From the NCBI GenBank assembly GCA_037962975.1, contig CM075674.1, positions 38,826,501 to 38,890,500 of the forward strand: a stretch of DNA of 64,000 bases, read 5' to 3'. The notes below the pieces were generated by a model that searched no databases, was not told where the DNA came from, and saw only the letters and a program-made list of their open reading frames with translations. This document shows positions 33,178-45,822 of the stretch, piece by piece. The stretch comes from Clitoria ternatea. Taxonomy: Eukaryota; Streptophyta; Magnoliopsida; Fabales; Fabaceae. The first letter of the stretch is position 1; the number at the start of each line of letters is the position of its first letter. A program made the position numbers and the translations under genes.

Positions 33178-36100
33178 ATGGAAGGTGATGGGAGAGATTT
33201 CGTTGATGGTCATGTGGAGGATGTGACCCATCAACAGACTGGAAGGAGACTTGTCTTCGAGTCCCCTGTAACTCAAACCCGGAGGATGGTGCAAGTGCAA
33301 ACGCCTGACCCTCGCGATGAGGATATCAGGCAACTCAGGGAGGAGCTGATGGAGTTGAAGCGGGAGAGAGGAGGAGCTGGGGACAGGGCAACGTCCCATG
33401 CAGAAGAGACTCATCACGCATCAGAGAGGGGCAGGTCTACAGCCCTTCAGTATTCAAAGATCCCCACGTATGAAGAGAGAGAGCAGACTCAAGACTCTGG
33501 TGATAGAGTCAGTACCAGGAGAAGGGAGCAGGCGGTGGTGACTTCAGGGGCGTACAAGCTCAGTGTCCCTTTCTCAAGAAGGCTGATGAACATCGCCATC
33601 CCGAAACATTTGCAAACAACACAGCCACTGTCGATAGGGAAGTATAATGGAGAAACTGATCCAACTAAGCATTTGGATGCTTATGTGTATGAAGCTATGT
33701 ATTTGGGAGCAGATGAAGATGTTATGTGCAGGATGTTTCCAAGAACGCTAACGGAGGAGGCTCTCAGCTGGTTTAAAAGCTTACCCTCAGGATCTATAGA
33801 CTCTTGGGAGGAAATGGCCGCTGTGTTTGAAAGCCATTTTGTCATCTCTAGGGATATCCCAAGAACTTCTCACACCCTGGCCCAGATAAGGCAGGGAGAA
33901 ACTGAAACTCTTAAGGAGTTCTTGAAAAGGTTTTATAAGGAGGCAGCTTTGGTCCCCAACCTCACGGAGGCCATACAACTTCATATTGTGGTGGAAGCTC
34001 TTCAGCCTGGCTCAGCCTTTGCCCTATCTTTGGCAAAGAGCCCCCCAACAACCTTCGAGGAGTTTTGAAGGAAAGCTTCTAAGTACGTGGGCATAGAGAT
34101 GCATCTAGAGGCAACTACAACAAGAATGAAGCCTTCAGCACCCACTCAGCAGCCACAGAGAGAAAAGGAGAGAGTAAGGCCTGAGAAGCATGCCTTTAGA
34201 GAAGACTTTGTAAACGCTCGCCCACATCCACGAGATAGGCGTGTATCATCGTTCGACAACTATGCTCCGTTGAACACCAGGCATTCATAAATCATGAGGG
34301 AGGTTGGTTGGCCAACGTTGAACGTCTTTGGTATAAGGAAGCCAGCCCCAGTCAAGAGGGGTGGTAACCCACGCAAGTATTGCACTTTCCATGAACAGAC
34401 AGGACACAATACTGATGAGTGCAAGGCATTAAAGAATACGGTGGAAACTCTCATCCGAGAAGAAAAGCTGAAGCAGTATTTGTTCAAGGAGAAATCTATA
34501 GACGAGCCTCATAGGATGGAAAAAAGGAGTAGAGATCCTGATGACGAAGATGACAATGCACGTAATCTAGCAAGGAAGTTCACTGCAGCCGAAAAGCAGA
34601 AGGGAGTAGTGATTGCCGGAGATGCCCAACAAAATAACATGCCCCAGCAGCAGAGGCAGGGCAGACGCGAAGTGATTGAGATGATAGCTGAGGATTTGCG
34701 GGAGGAGGAGCATCAATCACAGCACGGAAGAATCACCACAGGATGATTCTGTCTGTCCAGGGTAAACCAAGGGATAACCGCCTTTTCAGGGACGGTATGG
34801 CAGCTCCGACGGTGTCATTTACCGATGATGACTTTGGCCCAACAATTCCAGGAGGTGATGATGCAGTAGTTATCGTGGCAGTCATAGCCAACAAGGATGT
34901 CAAGAGGATCCTCGTCGATCAGGGAAGTTCTTGTGATGTTATCTTTTATAATTGTTTCAAACGAATGGGTTTCAATGATGCAGATTTACAACCCTACACG
35001 CAAGAACTCACAGCGTTTAATGGAGCCAAGCAACCCACCAAGGGGTATCTTGACACTCTGATTTCTTTTGAAGGAGAGCCTGGTGCGAGAACAGTCAAGT
35101 CAAGAATTCTGGTGATTGATGTGGAATCCCCATACAAAGGTATCATAGGCCGTCCAACACTGAATGCGATGGAAGCAATTGTATCCACTCCTCACCTCTT
35201 GATCAAATTCATTGACAAGGACAACGGTGTGTCCTCTCTCCGTGGTGATCAGGAGATGGCTCGATATTGTTATAACCTGAGCCTCAACATGGTCAAGTTG
35301 GAGGCATTCAACAAGAAGAGGAAGCTGAACGACGGGGGAACAGCGGCAGGGTCTGTCAGTCTAATTGATCTGGACCCCAGAGCGGAATTGAAGATTGATC
35401 CACTCAATCCCTCTAAGCCCACACCGGATGGTGGTTCCAGGGATGTTGTCTTAGGAGATTCCCCAGAGAAGGTTACGCACATCAATGATAAGCTGGAGTT
35501 TGCTATGGAGCAACGCTTATTATCCCTCCTGTAAGAGTTCAAGGATCTTTTCGCATGGACAGCAGCAGACATGCCTGGGATGGACCCTGATTTCTGTTGC
35601 CATAAGCTTGCTGTGTATCCTGAAACAAGACCGATGGCCCAGAAGAAGAGGAGGTTGGGACCAGAGAAGCAGAGGGCAGCTTGTGAGCAGACAGAGGAGT
35701 TGTTGAAAGCAGGCTTTATAAGGGAGATACGTTATTCATCTTGGCTTTCTAATGTGGTTATGGTGCAGAAAGCTAATGGCAAATGGAGAATGTGCACAGA
35801 TTATGTGGATCTTAACCGTTGCTGCCCCAAGGATCCATATCCCCTGCCCAACATTGATCGCATGGTGGATGATTCATCTGGTTACCAGTACCTCAGTTTC
35901 ATGGATGCTTATTCGGGGTATAACCAGATTCCGATGTGGGAGGGAGACCAAGAGAAAACTGCCTTTATCAATGACCGCGGTGTTTTCTGCTACACCGTCA
36001 TGCCTTTTGGATTGAAGAACGCCGACGCTACCTATCAGCGCATGATTAACAAAGTCTTTGAAGGGATGCACACCAGGCTGGTCGAAGTTTATATCGATGA

Positions 36101-38639
36101 TATTATAGCCAAAACGCCCGCTGGAGGAGACCACATTGAAGATCTGCGCCAAGTTTTCACTAGGCTTTGACAGTACAACATGAGGTTAAACCCCTTAAAA
36201 TGCACCTTTGCCGTTCCAGCTGGGAAATTCCTGGGATTCATGTTGACCCAACGAGGCATCGAGGCCAACCCTGGGAAATGTCAAGCAATCCTGGACATGC
36301 AGAGCCCTAAGAGCCTGAGGGAGGTCCAATCGTTGAATGGGAAAGTGGCCGCTCTAGCTCGCTTCATGCCCAAGATGGCACACAGGTCCCTCCCCTTGTA
36401 TAAGGTGTTGAAGAAACACAAGAGTTTTGAATGGGGAGAGGAGCAAGAACAAGCCTTCCAGCAACTCAAGGCCGTTCTTTTGAGTCCACCAATACTGGTT
36501 AAGCCTGACCCTGGTGAGATTTTGATCCTGTATTTAGCAATCTCTGATGCAGCCCTAGGCGTGGCCTTGGTTAAAGAAACCCCTGAAGGGCAGAGACCGG
36601 TATACTTTACTAGTAAGACGTTTCAGGGGGCGGAAGGAAGGTACCAGAAGATTGAGAAAGCTGCTCTAGCAGTCGTGTAGGCATCACGACGGTTGAGGCC
36701 CTATTTCCACGCGCACCCAGTACTGGTGAGAACGGATTTGCCTCTCCGTTCAGTGCTTAGCAAGCCCGACCTCGCCGGGAGGATGATAAAATGGTCTATC
36801 GAGCTGTCTGAATTCAAAATTTCGTATGAGCCTCGAGGAGCCATCAAGGCACAAGTGTTGGCTGATTTTGTTGTGGAGATGACTGGGGCGGACCCTGCCA
36901 CCCCTCGAGCGCATTGGACCATTTACGTTGATGGATCGTCAAACAGCAAAGGTTGTGGAGCAGGTGTCGTGGTAGAAAGTGATGATGGTGTGCACCTAGA
37001 AATTTCCCTCCGATTCAATTTCAAGACCTCCAACAACCAGGCTGAATACGAAGCATGCTTGGCCGGTCTCCGTGCGGCGATTGACATCGGAGCATCAGCA
37101 GTCACACTATGCAGTGATTCCCAATTGGTGATTTCGCAGATCCAGGGGGAGTACCAAGCGAAGGAGCCGCAACTTCAATTATACTTGAATTGTGTTAATG
37201 AGTTGAAGGGAAGATTTGAAGTTTTAGAGTTCAAACATGTGCCCAGAGAGGAAAACACCAGAGCGGACATCTTGTCAAGACTTGCAAGTACAAAGCAGCC
37301 CGACAGCACAACAACGGTGGTTCAAAGCACTTTGACATCACCTAGCATACCTCTGTACCCTTCTCTGAACGCTATCATGGTGAGCTATCCATATGAGGAT
37401 TCCTGGGTCATCCCCTATATTCGCTATCTGGCTGATGGTCAACTGCCCACTAATGAGAAGGAGAGGAGACGAGTGAAGAGGGAGCTGCCATATTTTACTA
37501 TGGTTGATGGTGTTCTCTACAAAAGGGGATTCTCTGTCCCATATCTTTTGTGTTTGAGAGAGGATAAGGTTCAAGCAGTTTTGGAGGAAGTGCACGAGGG
37601 GCAATGTGGGCACCATGCTGGGGGCCGAAGCTTAATGAGGAAGGTCCTCAGGGCTGGATATTGGTGGCCCACTATGAAGCAGGATTCTGCAGATTTTGTT
37701 AGGAAGTGTGATGCTTGTCAAAAATTCTCCAATCTCCACCATACACCGGCCCAAGAGCTGTCCTCATCTGTTGTACCTTGGCCGTTCTACCAGTGGGGCC
37801 TTGATATTTTGGGTCCATTCCCCACTGCGCCAGGAGGTATCAAATATTTGATCGTGGGGGTAGACTACTTCACCAAATGGATCGAAGCTGAGCCCGTAGT
37901 GCACATTACTTCTGCGCGAACAAGACGTTTTGTGTATGAAAATATCATAGCTCGATTCGGGGTGCCAGGGCGGATTGTGACTGACAACGGCACCCAGTTT
38001 ACAGACAAAAAGTTCACAGATTTCCTGGAAGGACTGGGGATAATCCAGATATTTTCGTCTGTTCAACACCCCCAAACCAATGGACAAGCGGAGGTAGCCA
38101 ACCGAGAAGTGCTAAAGGGGTTGAAGAAGCGTCTGGGAGAAGCAAAGGGAGGATGGACCGACCAGCTATGTCATGTTTTATGGGCATACCGCACCACGCC
38201 TCATTCTTCAACTAACGAATCCCCATACCGGTTGACGTACGGGGTTGAGGCCATGATCCCGGTGGAGCTACAAACAAGATCGGCTCGTGTGGAGTATTTT
38301 TTAGCTGAAGATAACAACGCCAATTTGGCATCAGAACTGGACGTCCTCCAGGAGTTAAGGGAAAAGGCTTTCGTCAGAGATCAGGCTATAAAAGCAAAGG
38401 CAGCACTCCGGTACAATAAACGTGTCCAGTACAGAGCTTTCAACACCGGAGATCTTGTTTTGAGAAAGGCAAGTGTGGGGAATAAATTCGCTTACCAAGG
38501 AAAGCTAGCACCGACGTGGGAAGGTCCTTATAGAGTTTCTGAAGTGACTGGAAAAGGGTCATACCGGTTGGAAGAACTTGATGGAACTCCGATCCGCAAC
38601 AAATGGAACACTCAGAACTTACGTGTTTATTACAGCTAG
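33178..38639 (+). pseudogene. Copy B gag-pol (broken)
   Basis: 5,462 bases from ATG (MEGDGRDF) to TAG, the same length as copy A. Same domain order. Stops at 34,066, 34,288, 35,532, 36,168 and 36,678, explained by CGA, CAA, CAA, CGA and TGG each changed by one C-to-T or G-to-A step. The shared one-base deletion lies near 34,690. From 36,693 the archaeal-type RNase H and integrase run open for 648 codons with VDGSS, SDSQL, TDNGTQF and GQAEVAN intact. Confidence 0.9.
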
Positions 38640-38978
38640 TTGGTAAGACGGCGTGTACTCTTTTTCCTTACTTGGGTTTTTTCCCTTTGGGTTTTCTCAA
38701 GAAGGTTTTAACGAGGCATGACCCCAACTACGCTCTTCATGTAATATACTTTCAATTTTAATGAGAATACATTTTAACCGCCCTATCATTCTCACTTTTC
38801 TTATGTGTTATGATTTATAGCCGTAGTTTAATACGCATACACCTCAGGACGGATGAACTCAACTACCAATTCTGTAGTTGATGATGTAACTCCTCGAGGG
38901 ACTGATGAAGACCCCTCAGGACGGATGATCTCAATCACACATCCTGTGTTTTGACGATGTAACTCCTTGAGGTGGAAT

Positions 38979-39323
38979 GGGTAGTAGGGCTGGTCCTTTT
39001 TCAAGGCCACAAACTGAACCTCATTCGAAGACACATGGGTTGTAGGGCTGGTCCTTTTTCAAGGCCACAAACCGAACCCCATTCAAAGACACATGGGTTG
39101 TAGGGCTGGTCCTTTTTCAAGGCCACAAACCGAACCCCATTCGAAGACACATGGGTTATAGGGCTGGTCCTTTTTCAAGGCCACAAACCGAACCCCATTC
39201 GAAGACACATGGGTTGTAGGGCTGGTCCTTTTTCAAGGCCATAAACCGAACCCCATTCGAAGACACATGGGTTGTAGGGCTGGTCCTTCCTCAAGGCCAC
39301 AAACCGAACCCCATGCGAAGGCT
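38979..39323. repeat. 3'-region tandem repeats, copy B (6 units of 58 bp)
   Basis: Six copies of the 58-bp unit seen in copy A, in reverse complement. The two extra units explain most of the 104-bp size difference between A and B. Degenerate related units follow to about 39,540. Confidence 0.88.
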
Positions 39324-40022
39324 TGGGCGCAGTAGGCCGGTTCATACAGAAAACCACGCTGAACCCCGAGTAACGGGCGCAGTAGGTTCAGGATTAGCCC
39401 TGATCCGAACCTCGTGTTGAAGGCTTGGATTGTAGGATTGCACCGAACTCCAAGTACGGTTAGTAGGATCGAACCGAACACCGTGTGAAGACTTGAGGTG
39501 TAGGACCAAACCGAACCTCAAGAGAAAGGCGTAAAGCTTACCCTGGTCAAAGCTATAACAAAATGCAAAGGCAGTGTCCGTCCTCAATTGTGGAATATCC
39601 ACCCCAGAGCGGTTGAACGCTAACGTACCCGCTCTACATCTTCGAGGACAGATGAGCATTTCTATCTTTTTAAGAAGTTAAAAGGTAATTCTTGAGATAA
39701 AATTTCCCTCCCCAATGTACTTACACTTGGGGACAGGGTATGCTTTAACTTAATTGTCGCTTCTTTGTTACAATTTGTTATCTTAATCTGGTGTGATAAG
39801 TACGCTTTAAGCAGCTAGGCAACCACACAGAACGGATTCATAAAGCATTGAAAACAATAAAGTGTTTTGTATAGCACTAAGTTATCCAACAATCATACAT
39901 TCGACGCAAGCAGTTGAAGAGAAGCAACAGTGAATTTTATTCTCAAAATAGGAAATTATTCAGGTTACAAAGTAGTTAAAGCTGGAGCTGATCCCAGTAC
40001 ACAGCTATGAATAAAGCTGAAA

Positions 40023-42680
40023 TTAAGAGGTCGGCGCCTGATCCTCCGCAGTGGGCACTCCTGTCTTCTCCATCTTATCCTCTGCTCCAGTTTGGGCACC
40101 TTCCTGCGTTTCAGCTCCAGAAGCAGCGGTGGACGTTGTCGGCTCCATACTTTGACCTTCTGGAAGGGGCGGCAGTTCGTACAGAGATGCACGGGGTTCA
40201 TGGTGCGAGCCGTCCTTATGTACTTCGACAAGTTTTCCCCCATAGAATTCGAAGAACGGATCCAATCCGTACAAATTCAGCTGCACTCCGGGGTTACGAT
40301 AATAAACTTGACGAAGGGCCAGGCCGAAGGATTCATACGCCACATTTTTGCATATCTCCAAGGCTTTGGCAGCCTTGGCCTTCGCAGCAGCTAATCTTCT
40401 TTGAACCTTGGCAAAATCCTCTTCTGAAGGCCCAGCACTCGCACCACCCTTCTTGAGTTCATCAATTTGGGCTTGCATCTCCTTCCGAAGGCTCTCCCAC
40501 TCCCCAAGATCTTTGTTGCGACCGTCCTCCATAATTTTGAGATGGTCAGCAAGCTTAGCCGATCTCTTCTTCTCCAGTTGTAATTCTTCTTCAAGGAGGG
40601 GTATGGATTTGTTCTGTTTCTGGAGGTCAGCAACTTCTCGCTCTAGAGCCTTGTTCGCAAAATGAACTTGGCTTGCCTCCTCAGTTTTCCTCTGGAGCGT
40701 CTCCTTGGTTTTCTTCAATTCTGACTCCACGCCCCTATGAACTTCAGCTTGCTTGGTCGCCCATATCTCCTTCACCGCGAGTTCGGCTTCAAGTTTTTCA
40801 ACCTGTTCCATGTAATCGGCCTTCTCGCCCAGGGAATCAAGGAGGCCGGACAGTTCATCCAGCTGCCAACGCCCGGCCTTACAAGCACCTCAGACCCCAG
40901 CAGCGTCGAGGGAGGGGCGGAGGCAATACCTTGCCTTTGGAAGAGTGGGAGGCATGGACCCCTGAAACCATAAGTAAGGAAAAAGGAAGGAGTCACGCGG
41001 AGGATCAAACACCGGAGGAGGACCATTCCCAGAGTCCGGTTCTGAAGCATTCTGTGAAGAAGGGGCAGAGGATTCAGGAACGGGCTTCTTTCCCTTGTCC
41101 TTCTTCAATCCAGTTTCTTTGACCGTCTTCTGACGCTTCTTCACAGGGTCATTAGAGGAGGGCTTTTCTTGATCTGCCTTTTTTACAAGATGCCTCTTTT
41201 TCCTCTTCTTCTCTGGGACGGCCTCCTCGTCGCCCGCTCTAGTGGCCTCAGCTGGTTCTTCTGTTGCCTCCTCATCAAAGAGAGGAACCTCGTCACCTAC
41301 TGCAGAGGTCAGGGGAATGAGGGGAGTTTTGGTGGCGTTCCTCTTCACCTGGATCTCATTCTCCTCAGAGGAGGAATCATCGTCAGCCATCATGGTCCTT
41401 AACGACAACATCTCTGGGCAGGCTCTTTCGATTTGTTCTGCAAAACAAGAAAGGTTGAGTTAGCACATAAGAAGAAAAAATAATCAGAGCGGAATAATTA
41501 TACAACACAGATAGAGTAAGAGCGGATATTACGGAGGTAGGTGTTTCGGATGTCGTCCTCGGCCAAGAGGAGCCTGCTGGAAAATCCTTTGAGGGTCTTC
41601 GAGGCCGTCTGCATGGCGCTCAAGACCTCAACAGAGTGAGAGGAGAGTTCACTCTCGTCTGTATAATAAGCACGGCTCATAAGGAGAAAGTGCTCGTGCG
41701 TCCAGCTAAGAGGAAACTTGGTAAATCCCTCCTTGTTTCGCCAGAAGACCGGCTTATTTGGTTGAATACGGACCCGCGTGTAGTAGTGCTTGAAGGAGCG
41801 TCCATCCACCTTCGCGGATTCCGTATAAGATTTGAAATTTATCACCCTTGAGTCACTACGGAGAGTAATGAACCCAAGGCCGCCCTTCTTATTAGCACGG
41901 CGGACCACTTGGCAATAGTGAAACAGTTTGGCCACAGTGGCGGAGAAGTTGAAATGCTCCCCCAGAACCTCCAGAGCCCGGACTAGACCCCAACCGTTGG
42001 GATGCAGTTGTGTGGGGGCGCAGTCTAGGAAGCGCAGGACGGCCATCTGGAATTCCGTCATGGGGAAGCGTACTCCCAACTTCAAGAAGACGAAGTCGTA
42101 CATGTAGACCGACCTCTCATCAGGGACGCTGTGGCATATTCTCTCAGAGGGACGTGGTGCCAGCACAGCGTATCGCGCCTTGTACTTTTTGTCTGAATAT
42201 ATTTTGCAGCGGAAAGAGACCGTGCATTCCTCCTCACTCGCATGGTGCGAAGGGATCTCTAGGAATTCCTCTTCTACCCAGCAGTAGGGTTTCTCCCTGT
42301 TGAGCTTTTCCCAGTCAAGCCGGTGTGCCATAACGTTGACACACCCCTCAGCAGAGTGGAGAACTGGTGTTTTTCCACGACCTTGTGCAGGCACGGTGGA
42401 ACGCGCACGTACTGTGGTAAAAAGCAACATCGTCAGAGAGGTAACCTTCAGCACTTGACCCTTCATCAGAGCGGCTGGTAGCCCTCGAGTCAAAGGGAAC
42501 CTCAGAGCGACGTTGGGAAGAGGACGCTCGTGAGGAAGAAGCTTCGGCTCTCTCTGAGCGACGGGGCCCAGCCACAAGAGGATTCGCTGGAATCCTCCCA
42601 CCACGGTGGCTAAGGGGGGCACGAGAGCCAAAACTCCCCCTGTTTGAAGGACCAGCGTGGCCTGCTCTAGGGCGCATGGT
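40023..42680 (-). pseudogene. Copy B aORF (broken)
   Basis: Start MRPRAGHAG near 42,677; exon 1 to 41,533, intron 41,532-41,438, exon 2 to the stop at 40,023. A 14-bp deletion near 42,380 shifts exon 1; after it the Transposase_28-like domain is open. At the donor, B keeps CTCC|GTAATA, so splicing gives an open QQIERACPEM join. The TGA before the coiled coil (about 40,890) is shared with A. The coiled-coil/C-terminal part is open for 262 codons. Confidence 0.8.
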
Positions 42681-42846
42681 GGAAACAAAATGAACAAAAA
42701 TTGCAAGGAGTTGAAGGAAAAGGAGGTTACCTAAAGGAAGAAGATCTTTGAGAAGTTTGAAGACGACAGAGAAATTTCCAGGAAATTTGAGCAGAGGTTC
42801 ACTAAGCTTGAAAACAAGAATGGATTCCAAAATCTGCTAAGAGTCC

Positions 42847-42854
42847 TTTTTATA
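42847..42854 (-). promoter_or_regulatory. TATA box for copy B aORF
   Basis: TATAAAAA on the minus strand, the counterpart of the one in copy A. The palindrome GAAACGAC-TCC-GTCGTTTC lies upstream at 42,925-42,943. Confidence 0.55.
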
Positions 42855-43362
42855 GGTAACGAAGAGGCATAGTGTTTCGTCGAAGGTCACAAGGCTTGCA
42901 TCAAAACGCAACCTTTTTCAAATTGAAACGACTCCGTCGTTTCGTCACGTACGAGCGCGAAAATGGTAACGTTTCAGTAAACATTTTGGCAAAATGGGCC
43001 CCCTTTTCAGTTTGAATCCAGGCCCAATAAGCCCAATCGACGGTTACACTCTTGGGTAATGATGGCTCGTGCGTAAAAAACGCATTTACTGTCCAATCAT
43101 GCCATGCGTATTTAATGCCTTCAACCACTTTTCGAATACCAAGGGTTTCGATTCTCAAAGACCCTTGGGATTTCAATCATTTATTTTATGCTATCTGAAT
43201 CCGTTGTACGCAACGCGAGAAGAGCGGTCACTCGTTTATTAGAGCGGATGCCACAGAGCTTCCAGAGACCTTCCAGAATGTACCACCGGCATCCAGACTT
43301 CTCTAGAGTTGTGTAGCTCATATGAGCAACTTAACAGTCCCTCATACAAGCTAGGGGACAGA

Positions 43363-44164
43363 TGATCCGGTCTGGATACCGGCCCCCAATCTTGTGACGT
43401 CAGAATGGCCTCATATAAGGAAAACCAGTGTCCTGGTTCAACTTTACCACACCGGATATCCGATGTCTAGCCGTTCGTCCTCATCTCACGACTGCCCCAC
43501 TTATTTTCTCTATAACGGATCTTTGTTCATTTTCACAGAACATTTACATAACTGTTGGCTTTTCAGTCACAGCAAGATAAGAGCCCCTAATAACTTATCA
43601 GCGAAGATACTGTATGTAGCAAAATATGTCACGTCAATGGCCTCAGAAAGCAAGTGGATGTGTCAGCAGATTATGCGGAAAAGGTGATTATCCTCTCCTC
43701 TTCCTAGAGGATCGTACTCTGATAATTGACCTACCCTCCTGACACATTCTGAGTGCTGAGCCACCCTGATTGACATAATGTACACGCTATCAGAGCTAGG
43801 GGACCCACCTGTATCCAATGACTCATTTTCTCACGTACAACTATAAATAGCTCATTTCAATACACATGCAAGGTATCGTTGTTCTATCTCACACTTTACT
43901 ATTACTCCGCTTGAGTATTCATTGAGTTCTTACACTCTTCTAACTTGAGCGTCGGAGAATCTTCGCAGGTGGCACCACCTTTCGCCCCCCTGCAACGTGA
44001 AACGTTGGTGTGAAGGATCTCCAGGACAACAAGACCGGGCTCTCCCACTGAGAGACCGGATTGATACATCGGAAACACACTGTTCCGGTATGCAAACCCT
44101 AAAACACCTATATTCTTGTGGCTGGTCCCACACCGGATCCTAGACCCTGGTCCAGACCAGTTCA
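43363..44164 (+). repeat. Copy B 3' LTR
   Basis: 802 bp, preceded by the purine tract AGGGGACAGA. It has its own private changes (for example TCTAGCCGTTCG) compared with the other three A/B LTRs. Confidence 0.92.
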
Positions 44165-44356
44165 GAATCAGTATACAAGAGGTAAGGGGGAGTGGATAGG
44201 AATATAATATGAAAAGACATAAGAATAATGAGAGGAGTCCCCTACTCCTTTAAAATTTAATAATATTATTATTTTAAATAATAACTGTTTAACTTAAAAG
44301 AATTTATAATAAATTTTAAATTGAGTATCTTGTGTAACTTGATCTGAATACCTATG
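44165..44356 (+). repeat. Solo LTR X, middle piece
   Basis: 192 bases between B and C. Starts GAATC and includes AGGTAAGGGGGAGTGGATAGG, matching X1 at 30,018. Ends CTATG, the left duplication of copy C. Confidence 0.7.
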
Positions 44357-45140
44357 TGAACTGATCTGAATCAGGGTCAAAGATCCGGTGTGGGACCAGC
44401 CACAAGAGTGCAGGTGTTCGAGGGTTTGCACACCGGTACTGTAGGTATCCGGTGTTATAGTCCGGCCTCTCAGTGGGGGAAGCCGGTCTTGTTGTCCTGG
44501 AGATCCTTCACACCGCGATTCGCGTTGAGAGAGGGCGAAAGGTGGTGCCACCTGTGAAGATTCTCCGACGCTCAAGTTAGAAGAGTGTATAAACTCAATG
44601 AATTCATAAACGATAAATAGTAAAAGTGAGTTAGGACAACGTAACCTTGCATGTGTTTTTATTGAGCTATTTATAGTTGAACGTAGGAAATGAATCGTTG
44701 GATGCAAGTGGGCCCATTGGCTCTGATAGTGTGTGAAGTGTGTCAATCAAAGTGGCTCAGTACTCAGAGTGTGTCAGGGGGGTAGGTCAATTATCAGAGT
44801 ACGATCCTGTGATAAGGATGGGGGATAATCACTTTTCCGCATAATTCACTGACACATGTACTTGCTCTCTGAGGCCATTGACATGACAGATTCCGCTATG
44901 TTAGGTATCTTCACTGATAAGTTATAAGGAACTCTTATCTCACAGTGGTTCTGAGGCTAACGGCTATATAGACGTTCAGGGATAACGAGTGAAGTATCCG
45001 TGGTAAAGAGAGTGAATAGAACGTCTGATAGGATAAGAGCGGATATCCAGTGTGATGCTGCCCGAACTGTGACACCGGTTTTCTTCTCATGAAGTCATTC
45101 TGACGTCATAACTTTAGGGACCGGTATCCAGACCGGATCA
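44357..45140 (-). repeat. Copy C 3' LTR (left end)
   Basis: 784 bp, TGAACTGATC...GACCGGATCA, with an AGGGGACAAA polypurine-like tract (element strand) just inside. Confidence 0.9.
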
Positions 45141-45560
45141 TTTGTCCCCTAGCTTGTATGAGGGACTGTTAAGTTACTTATATAAGCTATACAGCCTTTG
45201 AGAAGTCTGGTGCCGGTTGAACGTTCTGGAAATTCTTCCTGAAGGCTTTGTAATATCCGTTCTGCCAAGTGAGTTACCGCTCTTCTCGCGCGATATACAA
45301 TGGATTCAGACAGCGTATCATAATAAAGGAAATCCCAAGAGTTTTCGGAAATTGAAACCCTTGGTATTCGAAGAGTGGTTAGGGCGCATTAAATGCGTCT
45401 GAAATGATTGGACATTAAATGCACCTTTTTACGCACGAGCCATTACTTCGCAGGGATGTAACCGTCGGTTGGGCTTATTAGGCCTGAATTTCAACTGATG
45501 AAGGCCCATTTTGTAAAAACATTCACTGAAACGTTACCACTTTCACGCTTTAACGTTACG

Positions 45561-45577
45561 AAACGACGAAGTCGTTT
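45561..45577. repeat. Conserved palindrome upstream of aORF (copy C)
   Basis: AAACGAC-GAA-GTCGTTT, 7-base arms, in the position corresponding to copies A and B although the surrounding sequence has diverged. Confidence 0.6.
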
Positions 45578-45822
45578 GAATTCAAAAGGTTGCGTTTTGA
45601 AGTAAACGTCGTAACTTTTAACAGAGCACCGTGCTTCTTCGTTACCTATCAAAGGGGGACTTAACGAGTTTTGGAATTCGTCTTTGTCTTCAGGCTTAGT
45701 GAACCTCTGCTCAAATTTCTGAAGATTTCCTTGCTGCCTTCAACCTTCACAAAGTTCCACTCTCTTTTAGGTAACCTCCCTTTCCTTTACCTTCCTACAA
45801 TTTCGTTCATTTTACTTCCAAT

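Larger units (their letters stand above)
32314..44164 (+). mobile_element. Tat/Retand-type LTR retrotransposon, copy B
   Basis: 11,851 bp, two 802-bp LTRs (TGATCCGGTC...CCAGTTCA), gag-pol on the plus strand, aORF on the minus strand. Flanked by CCTAT (left) and GAATC (right), which do not match each other but match A's flanks in reverse complement. Close to A in sequence and carrying the same gag frameshift. Confidence 0.92.
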
